Shown piece after piece: positions 54,448 through 62,924 of a stretch of DNA of 64,000 nt. A model generated the notes under the pieces. It did not search any database and was not told the origin of the DNA. It saw only the letters and a list, made by a program, of their open reading frames with translations. Location of the stretch: assembly GCA_947503625.1 (NCBI GenBank), contig CANNEK010000002.1, positions 372,001-436,000 of the forward strand, given 5' to 3'. Each line of letters opens with the position of its first letter. Position 1 is the first letter of the stretch. The stretch comes from an uncultured Kordiimonas sp. GTDB taxonomy: Bacteria > Pseudomonadota > Alphaproteobacteria > Sphingomonadales > Kordiimonadaceae. The translations under genes and the position numbers were made by a program.

Positions 54448-57270
54448 TCATTTGAGGTCGTTCCAGAACATGAGCGCGTTATAAACAAAAGCATGATCAT
54501 GGTGGTTAAGATGCCGGTGGAGCGGATTCCAGCCAAACAGAATAGCCTGGCCCGCGCCAACGCTGGTTTCCAGAATTGCCGGGGCGCCATCAAGCTGTGA
54601 TTTCCCACTCAGGATACCACCTGACAAAACCAGTGGGGGTTTCTTCGCCCCGCTGGCGTCTGCTTCCTGGTCATCATCCCGTTTCCAAGGCCGCACACTG
54701 GCTTCCTTGAAACCAAACTGCGCAACAACAAGGTCCCTGTCGTCTTTACCGACACTATAAAATGGCGTATTGCCGCGAAATGCGTGCGTCGTCTCTTCAT
54801 AGCCAAACGTGAGCGGCGAACCAGTTTTGGTGATCTTCATTGAAATGACCGACCCTGGTGTATTCACCCTCGGTCTGCTCATCGAAATATCTGACGTAAT
54901 GCCACTTTCTGCAACGAGACTACCACCTGACCCTAAGCCAATGAACGTACCGCCATCATTCATAAAGGCTTCCAGGGCGGCCATACCGTCAAAACCAAAG
55001 CCTCCTGTGATATCAGGAGAGCTGACGATGCGACCATGGCTCGGTGTCGCTTCAGTGGTTTCATAGGCAAGTGGTGACCATTTTTTGTCGATACCATTTA
55101 TCAGACGCTTCAGAGTGCCCCGGCGCCCGAAGCTTGGCGCAATGATCACGTCATACTTTTCGTTCAGGTTGCCAGCCTTCAGTTCTGTTTTTTCGATCAG
55201 GCTATATGGCACTCTGGACTGATCAAGGGTATAGCGCACCCAGCCCGGGTCCTGTGTTGAAACCCAGCTATGCAAAAGGCCAATGCGCGGCACATCAAGA
55301 TCGATAAGGTCTTCCTGTGGCAACCGGTTCACACCCGCGATATCGATAAGAGTGGCGTCAACAACCGTCTTCAGGTCATCAGCATCAACAGTTTCAGCAT
55401 CAATAAAAATTGTGCCGGCAGGGAAAGTTTCGCGACCAACTTTGACTTCGCTTTTTGCAGCCTTCATATCGGCACCTGAAAGCACAAAACGTAGTTGACC
55501 AAGCCCTTCCTGCGCCTTGTGGCGGACGGCAAAATACCTGGCACGCCCTGGCAGGTTTTCCGGCGCATATACATCGGTACCGGTCTTTATGGACTTAACC
55601 TTCAGGTCCAAAACGTCAGCACCGCGCACCATTTCGGTGTGAACACCGCGCAGCAACCCCAGTGTCCATGCCACGTCATCATAAGGGGGCACATCAACTT
55701 TTTCCGGGAACTTCTGTTTTTCAAACAAAGCTTTGGCAAAAGGCCCGTAAGGCTGGTTCAGCAGGATGACTATGTCACCTTTTTCAATTTCGCTATCGCC
55801 GACTTCACTATCTTCATCCGCGACGCTGACTTCAAGGCCTTGCTCGATCACCAGATCAAGCAGCTCTCGCGTTGCGCCTTTGTCGCGTTGCTCATACGGA
55901 ATCAAAATCGCATTTACGTCACCTGAAATACCCTGATCGACGGCAGATTTGGATTTTGCATAAAAATTCGAAACCAGATCCCGGCCATTTTTCGATGCAT
56001 ATTCAAGCGAAGCATATACGCCGCTCGACATGTAGTTGACGTTATTGCGCATCGACCACAGCACTTGCTCATCTGGAGGACTCGGTCGGTACCAGGTCTT
56101 GTCGACAACCTTGTCTCCTGCATACCGGCTATCACTCAGGTCACGCATCATGGTTTCGGAACCGCCATTACCGTAAGTCTCGTAGAAGCGGCCATTGGAG
56201 TTGCGATTATTGGTAACCCAGAGCATATAACCCGGCCACCATCCAGTGTAAAAACCCCACGTCCACACACCCGGCATGCCTTTGGCTGTCAGGCGTGTCA
56301 CCTCATAATTTGCGATTGATGCCCATTCGGAAACAGTTGTGGCGCTAACACCCGGGTTATACGGCCCTGTACCGGTCGCCACATAAAGATAGGGGACGCT
56401 TTCATGCAGATCGAGTGAAAGGGTAGGTTTATATTCCATGAAGCCTTTCAGGAAGTTTTTTGTCATTGGCTGTGTCAGGCCAATACCATCGCGGTTGTTG
56501 TCATGAAAAGTATAGTGCCCCCAAAAAGGCGGTCCACTTTGTGGTCGGTCATAATAGTCTGTGCGGCCTTTATTGTGAGCCTTGAACCATTCTGTTGATC
56601 GGTTACGCCCGTCCACTTCAAACACCGGCGTGATCATGGTGATCACATTGGCCCTGATATCCTGAAACAACTGACGTTCTTCCGCTGCAACCCGGTAGGC
56701 AATCTCCATTGCTGTTTCCGGTGGCCCATATTCGGTTGAATGAAGCCCCGCTGTGATCCAGTAAATGGGCTTGGCGTTATCAATCGTCGCCTGCGCTGTC
56801 GCTTCATCCATACCTCGAGGGTCTGCCAGCGCATTCAGGCGTGCTTTATAATCGCCGAGGTTCGCAAGCGTTTCCGGTTCTGCGATGATCAGCGCTATCA
56901 TCTCCCGGCCTTCCGCCGTTTGACCCAAACTGACAACCTGTGCACGGTCTGTTGCATCCGCAATAGCCCGCATGTACCCATGAATCTCGGTAACGTTTGT
57001 CATCTCGCCCGGGCTGCCGGCGATGTGGCCAAGAAAATCACGCGGACTTGGAATGGTTGGATGGTCTGGTATTGCAGAGACCCAGTCGTTCAGAAACCGG
57101 CTTTCCGTTGTTGCTTCGTGAATTGCCTGAGTAGAAACCGTATCAACAGGCAGTCCGCCCAAATTTTCGGGTAACACCGTCCTGTTTTCCTGCGCCGAAC
57201 TTCCCACCGACAGCGCTGCGGCAAGCGCCAGCGCGCTGGTTGCTTTGTTCACTCTTGAAAATTTTCTCAT
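54448..57270 (-). CDS. Exported M14 zinc carboxypeptidase-like protein (940 aa)
   Basis: A signal peptide (ALALAAALSVGSSA) precedes an M14 peptidase domain (about 85-400): GQTAEGREMIALIIAE, YWITAGLHSTEYGPPETAMEIAYRV (HxxE zinc motif), VITMITPVFEVDGRNRS, and TLSLDLHESVPYL with the third zinc ligand. The remaining ~500 residues are a long beta-rich region (GDIVILLNQPYGPFAKALF; IIAPSFGRRGTLKRLING; FIGLGSGGSLVAESG) including a glutamine-amidotransferase-like segment seen in other giant M14 family members. It should trim peptides outside the inner membrane. An intrinsic terminator follows. Confidence 0.9.
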   Translation of the reverse strand: MRKFSRVNKATSALALAAALSVGSSAQENRTVLPENLGGLPVDTVSTQAIHEATTESRFLNDWVSAIPDHPTIPSPRDFLGHIAGSPGEMTNVTEIHGYMRAIADATDRAQVVSLGQTAEGREMIALIIAEPETLANLGDYKARLNALADPRGMDEATAQATIDNAKPIYWITAGLHSTEYGPPETAMEIAYRVAAEERQLFQDIRANVITMITPVFEVDGRNRSTEWFKAHNKGRTDYYDRPQSGPPFWGHYTFHDNNRDGIGLTQPMTKNFLKGFMEYKPTLSLDLHESVPYLYVATGTGPYNPGVSATTVSEWASIANYEVTRLTAKGMPGVWTWGFYTGWWPGYMLWVTNNRNSNGRFYETYGNGGSETMMRDLSDSRYAGDKVVDKTWYRPSPPDEQVLWSMRNNVNYMSSGVYASLEYASKNGRDLVSNFYAKSKSAVDQGISGDVNAILIPYEQRDKGATRELLDLVIEQGLEVSVADEDSEVGDSEIEKGDIVILLNQPYGPFAKALFEKQKFPEKVDVPPYDDVAWTLGLLRGVHTEMVRGADVLDLKVKSIKTGTDVYAPENLPGRARYFAVRHKAQEGLGQLRFVLSGADMKAAKSEVKVGRETFPAGTIFIDAETVDADDLKTVVDATLIDIAGVNRLPQEDLIDLDVPRIGLLHSWVSTQDPGWVRYTLDQSRVPYSLIEKTELKAGNLNEKYDVIIAPSFGRRGTLKRLINGIDKKWSPLAYETTEATPSHGRIVSSPDITGGFGFDGMAALEAFMNDGGTFIGLGSGGSLVAESGITSDISMSRPRVNTPGSVISMKITKTGSPLTFGYEETTHAFRGNTPFYSVGKDDRDLVVAQFGFKEASVRPWKRDDDQEADASGAKKPPLVLSGGILSGKSQLDGAPAILETSVGAGQAILFGWNPLHRHLNHHDHAFVYNALMFWNDLK

Positions 57271-57356
57271 GGTCGACCCTTCCCGAACAATGCCAAGAGA
57301 GGCAAACTAGAGCAAAATACACCAATCACAAAGCCGGAAAACGAGGCTATGGTGAT

Positions 57357-57374
57357 CAGGTTTTGACGAACCTG
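57357..57374. other. Small hairpin between the tRNA and carboxypeptidase genes
   Basis: CAGGTT-TTGACG-AACCTG is a perfect 6-bp dyad about 80 bases downstream of the tRNA on the minus strand. With no T run it is not a clear terminator. The rest of 57271-57450 holds nothing I can assign beyond the promoter of the carboxypeptidase gene. Confidence 0.3.
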
Positions 57375-57450
57375 TGCTTCAGCTTTAGCGGGCCGACGCC
57401 ATCAAACGCACGGTTACCTACAATCCGTCCTTCATCTTTTGCATCAGAGT

Positions 57451-57527
57451 TGGTGATCCCGGCTGGATTCGAACCAGCGGCCCCCAGATTAGGAATCTGG
57501 TGCTCTATCCAACTGAGCTACGGGACC
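57451..57527 (-). tRNA. tRNA-Arg (anticodon CCT)
   Basis: The minus strand folds as a full 77-nt cloverleaf: acceptor GGTCCCG / CGGGATC (one G-U), D-arm with AGCTCAGTTGGATAGAGC, anticodon stem CCAGA/TCTGG with loop TTCCTAA (anticodon CCT), and T-arm CTGGTTCGAATCCAG. The 3' CCA is encoded. It reads AGG codons. An unusual palindrome overlaps its 5' end. Confidence 0.96.
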
Positions 57528-57545
57528 CGAAGTCGACTTCGGGTC
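57524..57545. repeat. 22-bp perfect palindrome overlapping the tRNA 5' end
   Basis: The half-site GACCCGAAGTC is followed at once by its exact complement, with no spacer. The last four bases on the minus strand (GGTC) are the first four nucleotides of tRNA-Arg. In the precursor RNA the leader could therefore form a hairpin that includes the tRNA's 5' acceptor strand. Confidence 0.85.
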
Positions 57546-57749
57546 TGGGCTTACCCCCAAATACCATAGACGTCAACATGATCTATTCTTGGTTAGGTTG
57601 TTAAAGTCTCCTATAGCGGGTTTTTTATGCAAAATGTGAATTTTTAAAAGCAAAAACAGCAGTTTGCATTGGGCAGCTGTTCGCATTTAATTTACATTCG
57701 TGGTCTATGTTGGTGATGCACTTGGGGGTATTTTGGCTCGGAACGGCAC

Positions 57750-59306
57750 ATGAAGCTGCTGAGACTTATTTCACCCGTCATTGGGGCAATCGTTGCCAGT
57801 CTTCTGGCGCTCATCGGCGTTGCCTTCATTTTCGCACACAGCCTTGATAGAAACGCTGTAGCAGCTGAAAAACGTCTCCTCTCCAGTATTTTGAACAGAA
57901 TACCAATGGGGCTCGTCAGTCTTGCGGAAGACAACGCCTGGTGGGACGAAGCGGTTGATCATCTGGTTTTGGTAGAAGACCAGGAATGGTTGCGTACAAC
58001 CATTGGAGATACTGTTATCGAAGATGGTATTGTTATACTGCGCGCAGACAATAGCGTCCTATATCACTACAGCAAGAAACGATACCCACTCCCTGTTAAA
58101 GAGGCTCTGGCCAACGGTCTGGAAACCGCGTTCGCCAGTTTACAGCCGATCAATGAGGCCGTGTCGGTATCAACACATGGTTATGTGATGGTTGCAGGAA
58201 GAGTGTTTGCGGTCGGCGCCAGCATGGTCCAACCATCAGGGGGCAAGGAGTTTGACCCGCCTCTGAGTAACAGGCGGCGCCCGATGATATTTTTTTACCA
58301 CGAAATCGACGACAATCAATTGCGTGAGATATCGGAAGATGTCGGGTTACATGATCTGACTTTCACATCGACTGACACTGAGGGTGACGGAACGCTCATG
58401 TTCTTCAACATCGCAAGGAAACCAGTTGGCAAATTCGTGTGGACACCCAAAAAGCCAGGCAGCGAGCTTCTTGCCAACCTCCAATGGCCAGTCACAATCT
58501 TCCTGATAATAGTATTTTGGGCCATATTTAGCTTTATTCGGCGCGCACAGAGCCTTGTGCGGGAACTGGAACAGGCGGACGAGGCAAAATCAGCATTTTT
58601 AGCCTCAATGAGCCATGAAGTACGCACGCCCCTAAATGCAATTATCGGGTTTGCGGAGATGCTGAGCCTCGAATTGCAGGATACGGCCGACAAAACCAAA
58701 ACCGAAGAGTATCTGGATATCATCAAGACCAGCGGCGAGCACATGCTTACGATAATTAATGATATTCTTGATATTTCCAAACTTGATGCCGGAAAAATGA
58801 AGGTTTTTGCTGAAAAAATGGACCCCATGGAGGTTATTTCCCAGTCCATGCGGATGCTCGAACACACAGCGCGTGATTGCTCCGTGAGGCTGGTGAGTGA
58901 TCTGGAAGCAGCTTCAATCACCAGCGACGAGAGAATCATTCGCCAGATACTGATCAATATTCTGTCGAATGCCATTAAGTTTACCGGCGCCGGCGGGCAG
59001 GTATCTGTACATTCAGAGAAGAGACCTTCAGGCTACAAAATCGTTGTATCAGATACCGGCATTGGCATGAGCCAGGACGAAATTGAAGTAGCTCTGCAGT
59101 CTTTTGGGCAAGTCGCGGGAAGAGAAAGAGAAGAAATTCGGGGGACCGGACTAGGGCTGCCGCTAGTGAACCGTTTCATGACATTGATTGGGGGTACCAT
59201 GACCATACGCTCCGCCCCGGGGCATGGCACAAGCATTACACTGGATTTCCCGCAGTCACCCCCCACAGCAACCGGTGCCAAACCTGTCTCCAACCCACTG
59301 GTTTAG
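57750..59306 (+). CDS. CHASE4-domain sensor histidine kinase (518 aa)
   Basis: Membrane segments at about 8-30 and 245-265 bracket a periplasmic CHASE4 domain, identified by SLAEDNAWWDEAVDHL. The cytoplasmic part has the phospho-acceptor SHEVRTPLNAIIGFAEML, then the ATPase boxes LINILSNAIKFTGAGG (N), VVSDTGIGM (G1) and GTGLGLPLVNRFMTLIGGTMTIRSAPGHGTSITLDFP (G2). It has no receiver domain, and no response regulator gene is adjacent, so it is an orphan kinase. Confidence 0.95.
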   Translation: MKLLRLISPVIGAIVASLLALIGVAFIFAHSLDRNAVAAEKRLLSSILNRIPMGLVSLAEDNAWWDEAVDHLVLVEDQEWLRTTIGDTVIEDGIVILRADNSVLYHYSKKRYPLPVKEALANGLETAFASLQPINEAVSVSTHGYVMVAGRVFAVGASMVQPSGGKEFDPPLSNRRRPMIFFYHEIDDNQLREISEDVGLHDLTFTSTDTEGDGTLMFFNIARKPVGKFVWTPKKPGSELLANLQWPVTIFLIIVFWAIFSFIRRAQSLVRELEQADEAKSAFLASMSHEVRTPLNAIIGFAEMLSLELQDTADKTKTEEYLDIIKTSGEHMLTIINDILDISKLDAGKMKVFAEKMDPMEVISQSMRMLEHTARDCSVRLVSDLEAASITSDERIIRQILINILSNAIKFTGAGGQVSVHSEKRPSGYKIVVSDTGIGMSQDEIEVALQSFGQVAGREREEIRGTGLGLPLVNRFMTLIGGTMTIRSAPGHGTSITLDFPQSPPTATGAKPVSNPLV

Positions 59307-59319
59307 TGAAGCCTGCCAA

Positions 59320-60084
59320 TCAGCGCCCCGGCGCAACATCCAGACTTAACTTATAGCCTGATAACCGGCGATGCAGTATCATTGCTTGCTCGGCGATCTC
59401 TTCATGTTCAGGCGGCAGGCTCCCCTCAAAAGGCTTGCGGGTTTCAAAACCAGACGACTTTTCAACTCTTTCGTACCACCATGGTGCCCAGGCGCCGTCG
59501 CTGTCGCGCGGCCCGATCGGCCACGCCAGCATTTTGGGCGAAAAGGCTATTCCCAGCCTGTCGCATATCAATTTCAGCATTTTATCAGGTGCTGCGAGCA
59601 AATCATCACTATCAATTACCATTGGCACCGTATCGCTTTGGTCAGCAACACGATCAAACAAGTCTGCAAGTTGGGGTAATCCTAAATCTGACAAAGTCAC
59701 GTCAGGTCGGGATTTTACATAACTGGCAATCATCGCCTTCGGGTCACGCAGCAGAAAGCAACTGGTCACGTCCTTCAACCAATCTGCCGGAGTATCCGGC
59801 AAAAAATGATGGCTCATATGCTTCTGATATTGTAGCGAAACATCCTTTGGCAATGGTGCCATCAATGCCTCAATTATTGCATCTGCAGCCAATGGCTGAC
59901 TTGCCAAAACTGCTTCCCTACCAGGGTGATTCAAGCCGGTCTTATGAAGATAACGGGCATAAAGTGGTTCGTCGACAACCAGGCAGTCGTGCCGGTTCTC
60001 AAACGACCGCATCAGGGCGGTAGAGATGTTGCGCGGTCCTGACCACATGGCAATTCGCAAACTGTTTGAGTGGTTTTTTGCCAT
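59320..60084 (-). CDS. P-loop sulfotransferase-like protein (254 aa)
   Basis: The N-terminal IAMWSGPRNISTALMRSFENR is a sulfotransferase-type P-loop, followed by VVDEPLYARYLH, SLQYQKHMSHHFLPDTP, SCFLLRDPKAMIASYVKSRPDVT and the downstream segment VIDSDDLLAAPDKMLKLICDRLGI. It starts immediately after the stop of the class IV aminotransferase gene (TAAATG), so the two are coupled. Some animal branched-chain-aminotransferase-like proteins fuse these same two domains, suggesting they act on one substrate, which is unknown. Confidence 0.8.
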   Translation of the reverse strand: MAKNHSNSLRIAMWSGPRNISTALMRSFENRHDCLVVDEPLYARYLHKTGLNHPGREAVLASQPLAADAIIEALMAPLPKDVSLQYQKHMSHHFLPDTPADWLKDVTSCFLLRDPKAMIASYVKSRPDVTLSDLGLPQLADLFDRVADQSDTVPMVIDSDDLLAAPDKMLKLICDRLGIAFSPKMLAWPIGPRDSDGAWAPWWYERVEKSSGFETRKPFEGSLPPEHEEIAEQAMILHRRLSGYKLSLDVAPGR

Positions 60085-61014
60085 TTAACGACCCCCCGAA
60101 ACCGCGGCGGCAATCTCTGCTTTATAGGCCTCTCGCAAACGAACAACCATCGGTCCAGGTATCGTAGCACTCTCATCGCCTATCGTGCGCCCGTCTATCT
60201 CGCGTACCGGCACCAGTCCCGCATATGTTCCGGTGACAAACGCTTCATCTGCACTGTAAACGTCCGTCAGGCTGAAGTTTTTCTCCCGCACCGTAATCCC
60301 TTTAGCTACTGCAGATTCCAGGACACGCTTTCGGGTGACCCCTCCCAGACAAAACTGACCTGTCGAGGTCCAGACTTCATCATTTTTCACGATGAAAAAG
60401 TGAGTTGAATTACAAGTGGCAACAAATCCGTGCGGATCCAGCATGAGGGCCTCATCTGCCCCCGCTTTGGTCGCCTGAATACAAGCAAGGATACAATTCA
60501 GTTTGGAGTGTGAATTGATCTTCTGATCCTGCACATCAGGGTAGCCCCTTCGAACATGAACAGTGAATAGCTTGATGCCTTCATCCAGTGTTTCGGTTAG
60601 CGGAGTTTTAAATTCGGGAATGATAACAATTGTGGCTGAACCGATTGTTACCCTCGGGTCCTGATAAGGTGTGGCTTTCACGCCGCGGGTAACCATCAGG
60701 CGGATGTGTCCACCTTCAGTCATCTCATTGGCATCAATGGTTTCATACAGTCGGCGGGTCAAGGCGCTTTTGTCCAGTGGTAGGTCGATGTCCAGCGCTT
60801 TCGCCCCCTCGTAGAGACGGTTGAGATGATGGCCCAAAAACACAATCACACCGCCATGGACCCGCAAACCTTCCCAAACTCCGTCCCCAAGTACAAACCC
60901 GCTATCAAAAACAGACACCTTGGCGTCTTCACGGCGAACAAGCTCGCCATTGATATTGATCAGAATATCTTGATTGCGTGGGTCATCCCTATAGTCGTGC
61001 GTGCCATGTGCCAT
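60085..61014 (-). CDS. Class IV aminotransferase (BCAT / D-amino acid transaminase fold, 309 aa)
   Basis: PLP enzyme of fold type IV: ILININGELVRREDAKVSVFDSGFVLGDGVWEGLRVHGGVI, GGHIRLMVTRGV, DVQDQKINSHSKLNCILACIQATKAGADEALMLDPHGFVATCNSTHFFIVKND, in which the Lys of QKINSHSKLN region is the candidate PLP lysine, and FCLGGVTRKRVLESAVAKG. The specificity cannot be fixed between branched-chain and D-amino acids. AAGGATATTG precedes the start. It is coupled to the following P-loop protein. Confidence 0.9.
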   Translation of the reverse strand: MAHGTHDYRDDPRNQDILININGELVRREDAKVSVFDSGFVLGDGVWEGLRVHGGVIVFLGHHLNRLYEGAKALDIDLPLDKSALTRRLYETIDANEMTEGGHIRLMVTRGVKATPYQDPRVTIGSATIVIIPEFKTPLTETLDEGIKLFTVHVRRGYPDVQDQKINSHSKLNCILACIQATKAGADEALMLDPHGFVATCNSTHFFIVKNDEVWTSTGQFCLGGVTRKRVLESAVAKGITVREKNFSLTDVYSADEAFVTGTYAGLVPVREIDGRTIGDESATIPGPMVVRLREAYKAEIAAAVSGGR

Positions 61015-61083
61015 TCAATATCCTTTTTCTGCAGGCGTTGCGTCAAACAGTTCTGCTGCGTAAGCTGCCGTGCCGGAGGGTCA

Positions 61084-61935
61084 ATGGTCAAGTCGCACAC
61101 CATAATTTTTAAACTGTTCACCATACTGGCGGGTTGGGGCGGCGCGGACGCACAGCCTATTCCCACCACGCTTGATCCGTGTGGCAGGGCGGTTGTGGAC
61201 TCTGCGACAAGCGGTGACCGCCTGATACTGCAAGACAGCGGACAGATTGTTTTATCAGCGGTGAAAGCACCTGAGTTGTGGCCTGACGACAGCCCTTACG
61301 CCAGCTGGCCATATGCGAACGAGGCGCGCGCAATTCTGGAAAAACTAACGGCCGGGAAGGTGGTTCATTTTTATTGTGAAGGCGAAACGACCACGATGAG
61401 TGGTGACAGGATCGCACACGTTCAACTGCCCAACGGCAACTGGCTGCAGCACGACCTATTGATGGCTGGGGCAGTTTTCGTTTTTCCCAGGGCTGGCCAC
61501 AACACTGGCTTGCCAAGCCTATATGAAGCAGAACTATCTGCAAGGAGCACAAAAAACGGGCTGTGGAACGGGATGGATATTCTGGCGAGTGCCCAGGATT
61601 ATATCCCGTCTGGCTGGTTCAAAATTGTTGCCGGAAGCGTTCAATCTGCAAAAAAAGTTGGCAAGCGCGTGTTCCTGAACTTCGGCGGCAATTGGCGCGA
61701 AGACTTTACTGTAGAGATTCCGTCACCAACATTGCGACAATTCGATAAAACGGGACTGAATCCATTAGCGATGGAAAACAGGCAAATTGAGGTCCGCGGC
61801 TGGGTGACGTGGAAAGGTGGCCCACATATCTTGCTGGAAACACCCGGTCAAATTCGCCTGCAGGAACGAACCATACCGGACTCAGGCATTAGTCAGACCG
61901 GCAGCAACAGGATCGCCAATACGGCGCACAAGTGA
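61084..61935 (+). CDS. Exported SNase (thermonuclease)-fold protein, active site degenerate (283 aa)
   Basis: A hydrophobic leader (IIFKLFTILAGWGGADA) is followed by a staphylococcal-nuclease-like OB fold: SGDRLILQDSGQIVLSAVKAPELW, AREAILEKL-type ARAILEKLTAGKVVHFYC, SGDRIAHVQLPNGNWLQHDLLMAGAVFVFP, LYEAELSARSTKNGLWN. Compared with Staphylococcus nuclease, the catalytic Arg35 is Val and Asp40 is Lys; Glu43 and the Arg87 equivalent remain. Nuclease activity is doubtful. A beta-rich C-terminal domain (about 180-270) is added. GGAGGG precedes the start. The last 54 bases overlap the 3' end of rpoH on the other strand. Confidence 0.8.
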   Translation: MVKSHTIIFKLFTILAGWGGADAQPIPTTLDPCGRAVVDSATSGDRLILQDSGQIVLSAVKAPELWPDDSPYASWPYANEARAILEKLTAGKVVHFYCEGETTTMSGDRIAHVQLPNGNWLQHDLLMAGAVFVFPRAGHNTGLPSLYEAELSARSTKNGLWNGMDILASAQDYIPSGWFKIVAGSVQSAKKVGKRVFLNFGGNWREDFTVEIPSPTLRQFDKTGLNPLAMENRQIEVRGWVTWKGGPHILLETPGQIRLQERTIPDSGISQTGSNRIANTAHK

Positions 61936-62763
61936 GTCGCGCAATTTGCCAAGGGCTTGAGCTTCCAATTGGCGAACCCTCTCTTTGGAAATACCAAGTT
62001 GAGAACCCAAAACTGCCAGCGTTACGCTGTTTTCCTTCAGCTGGCGTTCTCTGATGATAAAGCTTTCGCGCTCTGTGAGGTCGCCCATTGCGTCTTCCAG
62101 AAGAACGGACTTTTTGGAGCGGTCGTGAGTAGCCATATAGACCTGATCCGGCTGCGGCGTCTCGGCAACAAGCAGATCCTGCCATTCTTGCGCAGACTCG
62201 TCAGCTACCGGCGCATTGAGAGAGCGATCAACGCCTGACAGCCGTCCCTCCATTGCCTCTACATCACGCAACCGAACGCCCATCTCGTCAGCAATTTGGT
62301 TGCGCGCCTGAAACGATAATGGTCGGTCTGCATCAACGCCCATTTTGGCTTTCAACCGCTTCAGGTTAAAAAACAGGGCTTTATGGGCAGATGTCGTGCC
62401 AGTACGTACGATCGACCAGTTCCTGAGAACATAATCCTGCACAGCGGCGCGAACCCACCATGACGCATAGGTGGAAAACCTTACCTCGCGAGACGACTCG
62501 AATCTGTAAGCGGCTTCCATTAGGCCAACTGTGCCTTCCTGAATCAGATCGGAAACCGGTAGTCCATAGTGACGGTAACGGCTTGCCGCAGCGACAGCGA
62601 GACGAAGGTGCGCTTCGGTCAACTTCTTGAGAGCATGTTCATCGCGCTCGGTTTGCCAGGCAATCGCCAGCTCCGTTTCTTCGTCTCGTTCCAGCATCGG
62701 TGCTTTCATCGCATGCCGAATAACGCGTCTATCATCGCCAGTTGCCCAGTTTCCTATCGCCAC
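61882..62763 (-). CDS. rpoH: RNA polymerase sigma-32 factor (RpoH)
   Basis: Region 2 reads ALKKLTEAHLRLAVAAASRYRHYGLPVSDLIQEGTVGLMEAAYRFESSREVRFSTYASWWVRAAVQDYVLRNWSIVR. The RpoH box is HKALFFNLKRLKAK. Region 4 is LTERESFIIRERQLKENSVTLAVLGSQLGISKERVRQLEAQALGKLRDSL. RpoH directs heat-shock (and, in alphaproteobacteria, oxidative stress) genes. GTG 62763, with GGAG six bases before it, is the best start; a TTG five codons earlier lacks a ribosome site. Alphaproteobacteria often have two rpoH genes, and which this is cannot be told. Confidence 0.93.
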   Translation of the reverse strand: MAIGNWATGDDRRVIRHAMKAPMLERDEETELAIAWQTERDEHALKKLTEAHLRLAVAAASRYRHYGLPVSDLIQEGTVGLMEAAYRFESSREVRFSTYASWWVRAAVQDYVLRNWSIVRTGTTSAHKALFFNLKRLKAKMGVDADRPLSFQARNQIADEMGVRLRDVEAMEGRLSGVDRSLNAPVADESAQEWQDLLVAETPQPDQVYMATHDRSKKSVLLEDAMGDLTERESFIIRERQLKENSVTLAVLGSQLGISKERVRQLEAQALGKLRDSLVRRIGDPVAAGLTNA

Positions 62764-62873
62764 ATCTCTCTCCGTCAATAGAATTAATGCACCTGATTAA
62801 TTGCGAGCATTATCACTATTTTAACCAAGATTGGTAGCATTTTTTTTACAGACGGGTTTCGCAGGCACCGGAA

Positions 62874-62903
62874 CAAAAAAACCCGCCATGAAGGCGGGTT
62901 TTA
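62874..62903 (-). terminator. Intrinsic terminator after carD
   Basis: AAAACCCGCC-ATGAA-GGCGGGTTTT is a perfect 10-bp stem, with a run of seven Ts following on the minus strand, 22 bases past the carD stop. It separates carD from rpoH. Confidence 0.92.
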
Positions 62904-62924
62904 AGAGGCTGATATAAAACCTGT

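Noticed and set aside
57360-57450. Open frame of about 30 codons just 3' of the tRNA (ending LKHRFVKT), possible integrase or att remnant
   Set aside because: It has no start codon apart from the tRNA itself, no integrase signature and no direct repeat of the tRNA 3' end was seen nearby.
57552-57730. TACCCCCAA at 57552 and its complement at 57722 as a long inverted repeat near the tRNA
   Set aside because: Only nine bases each and 161 bases apart; easily due to chance, with no mobile gene between them.
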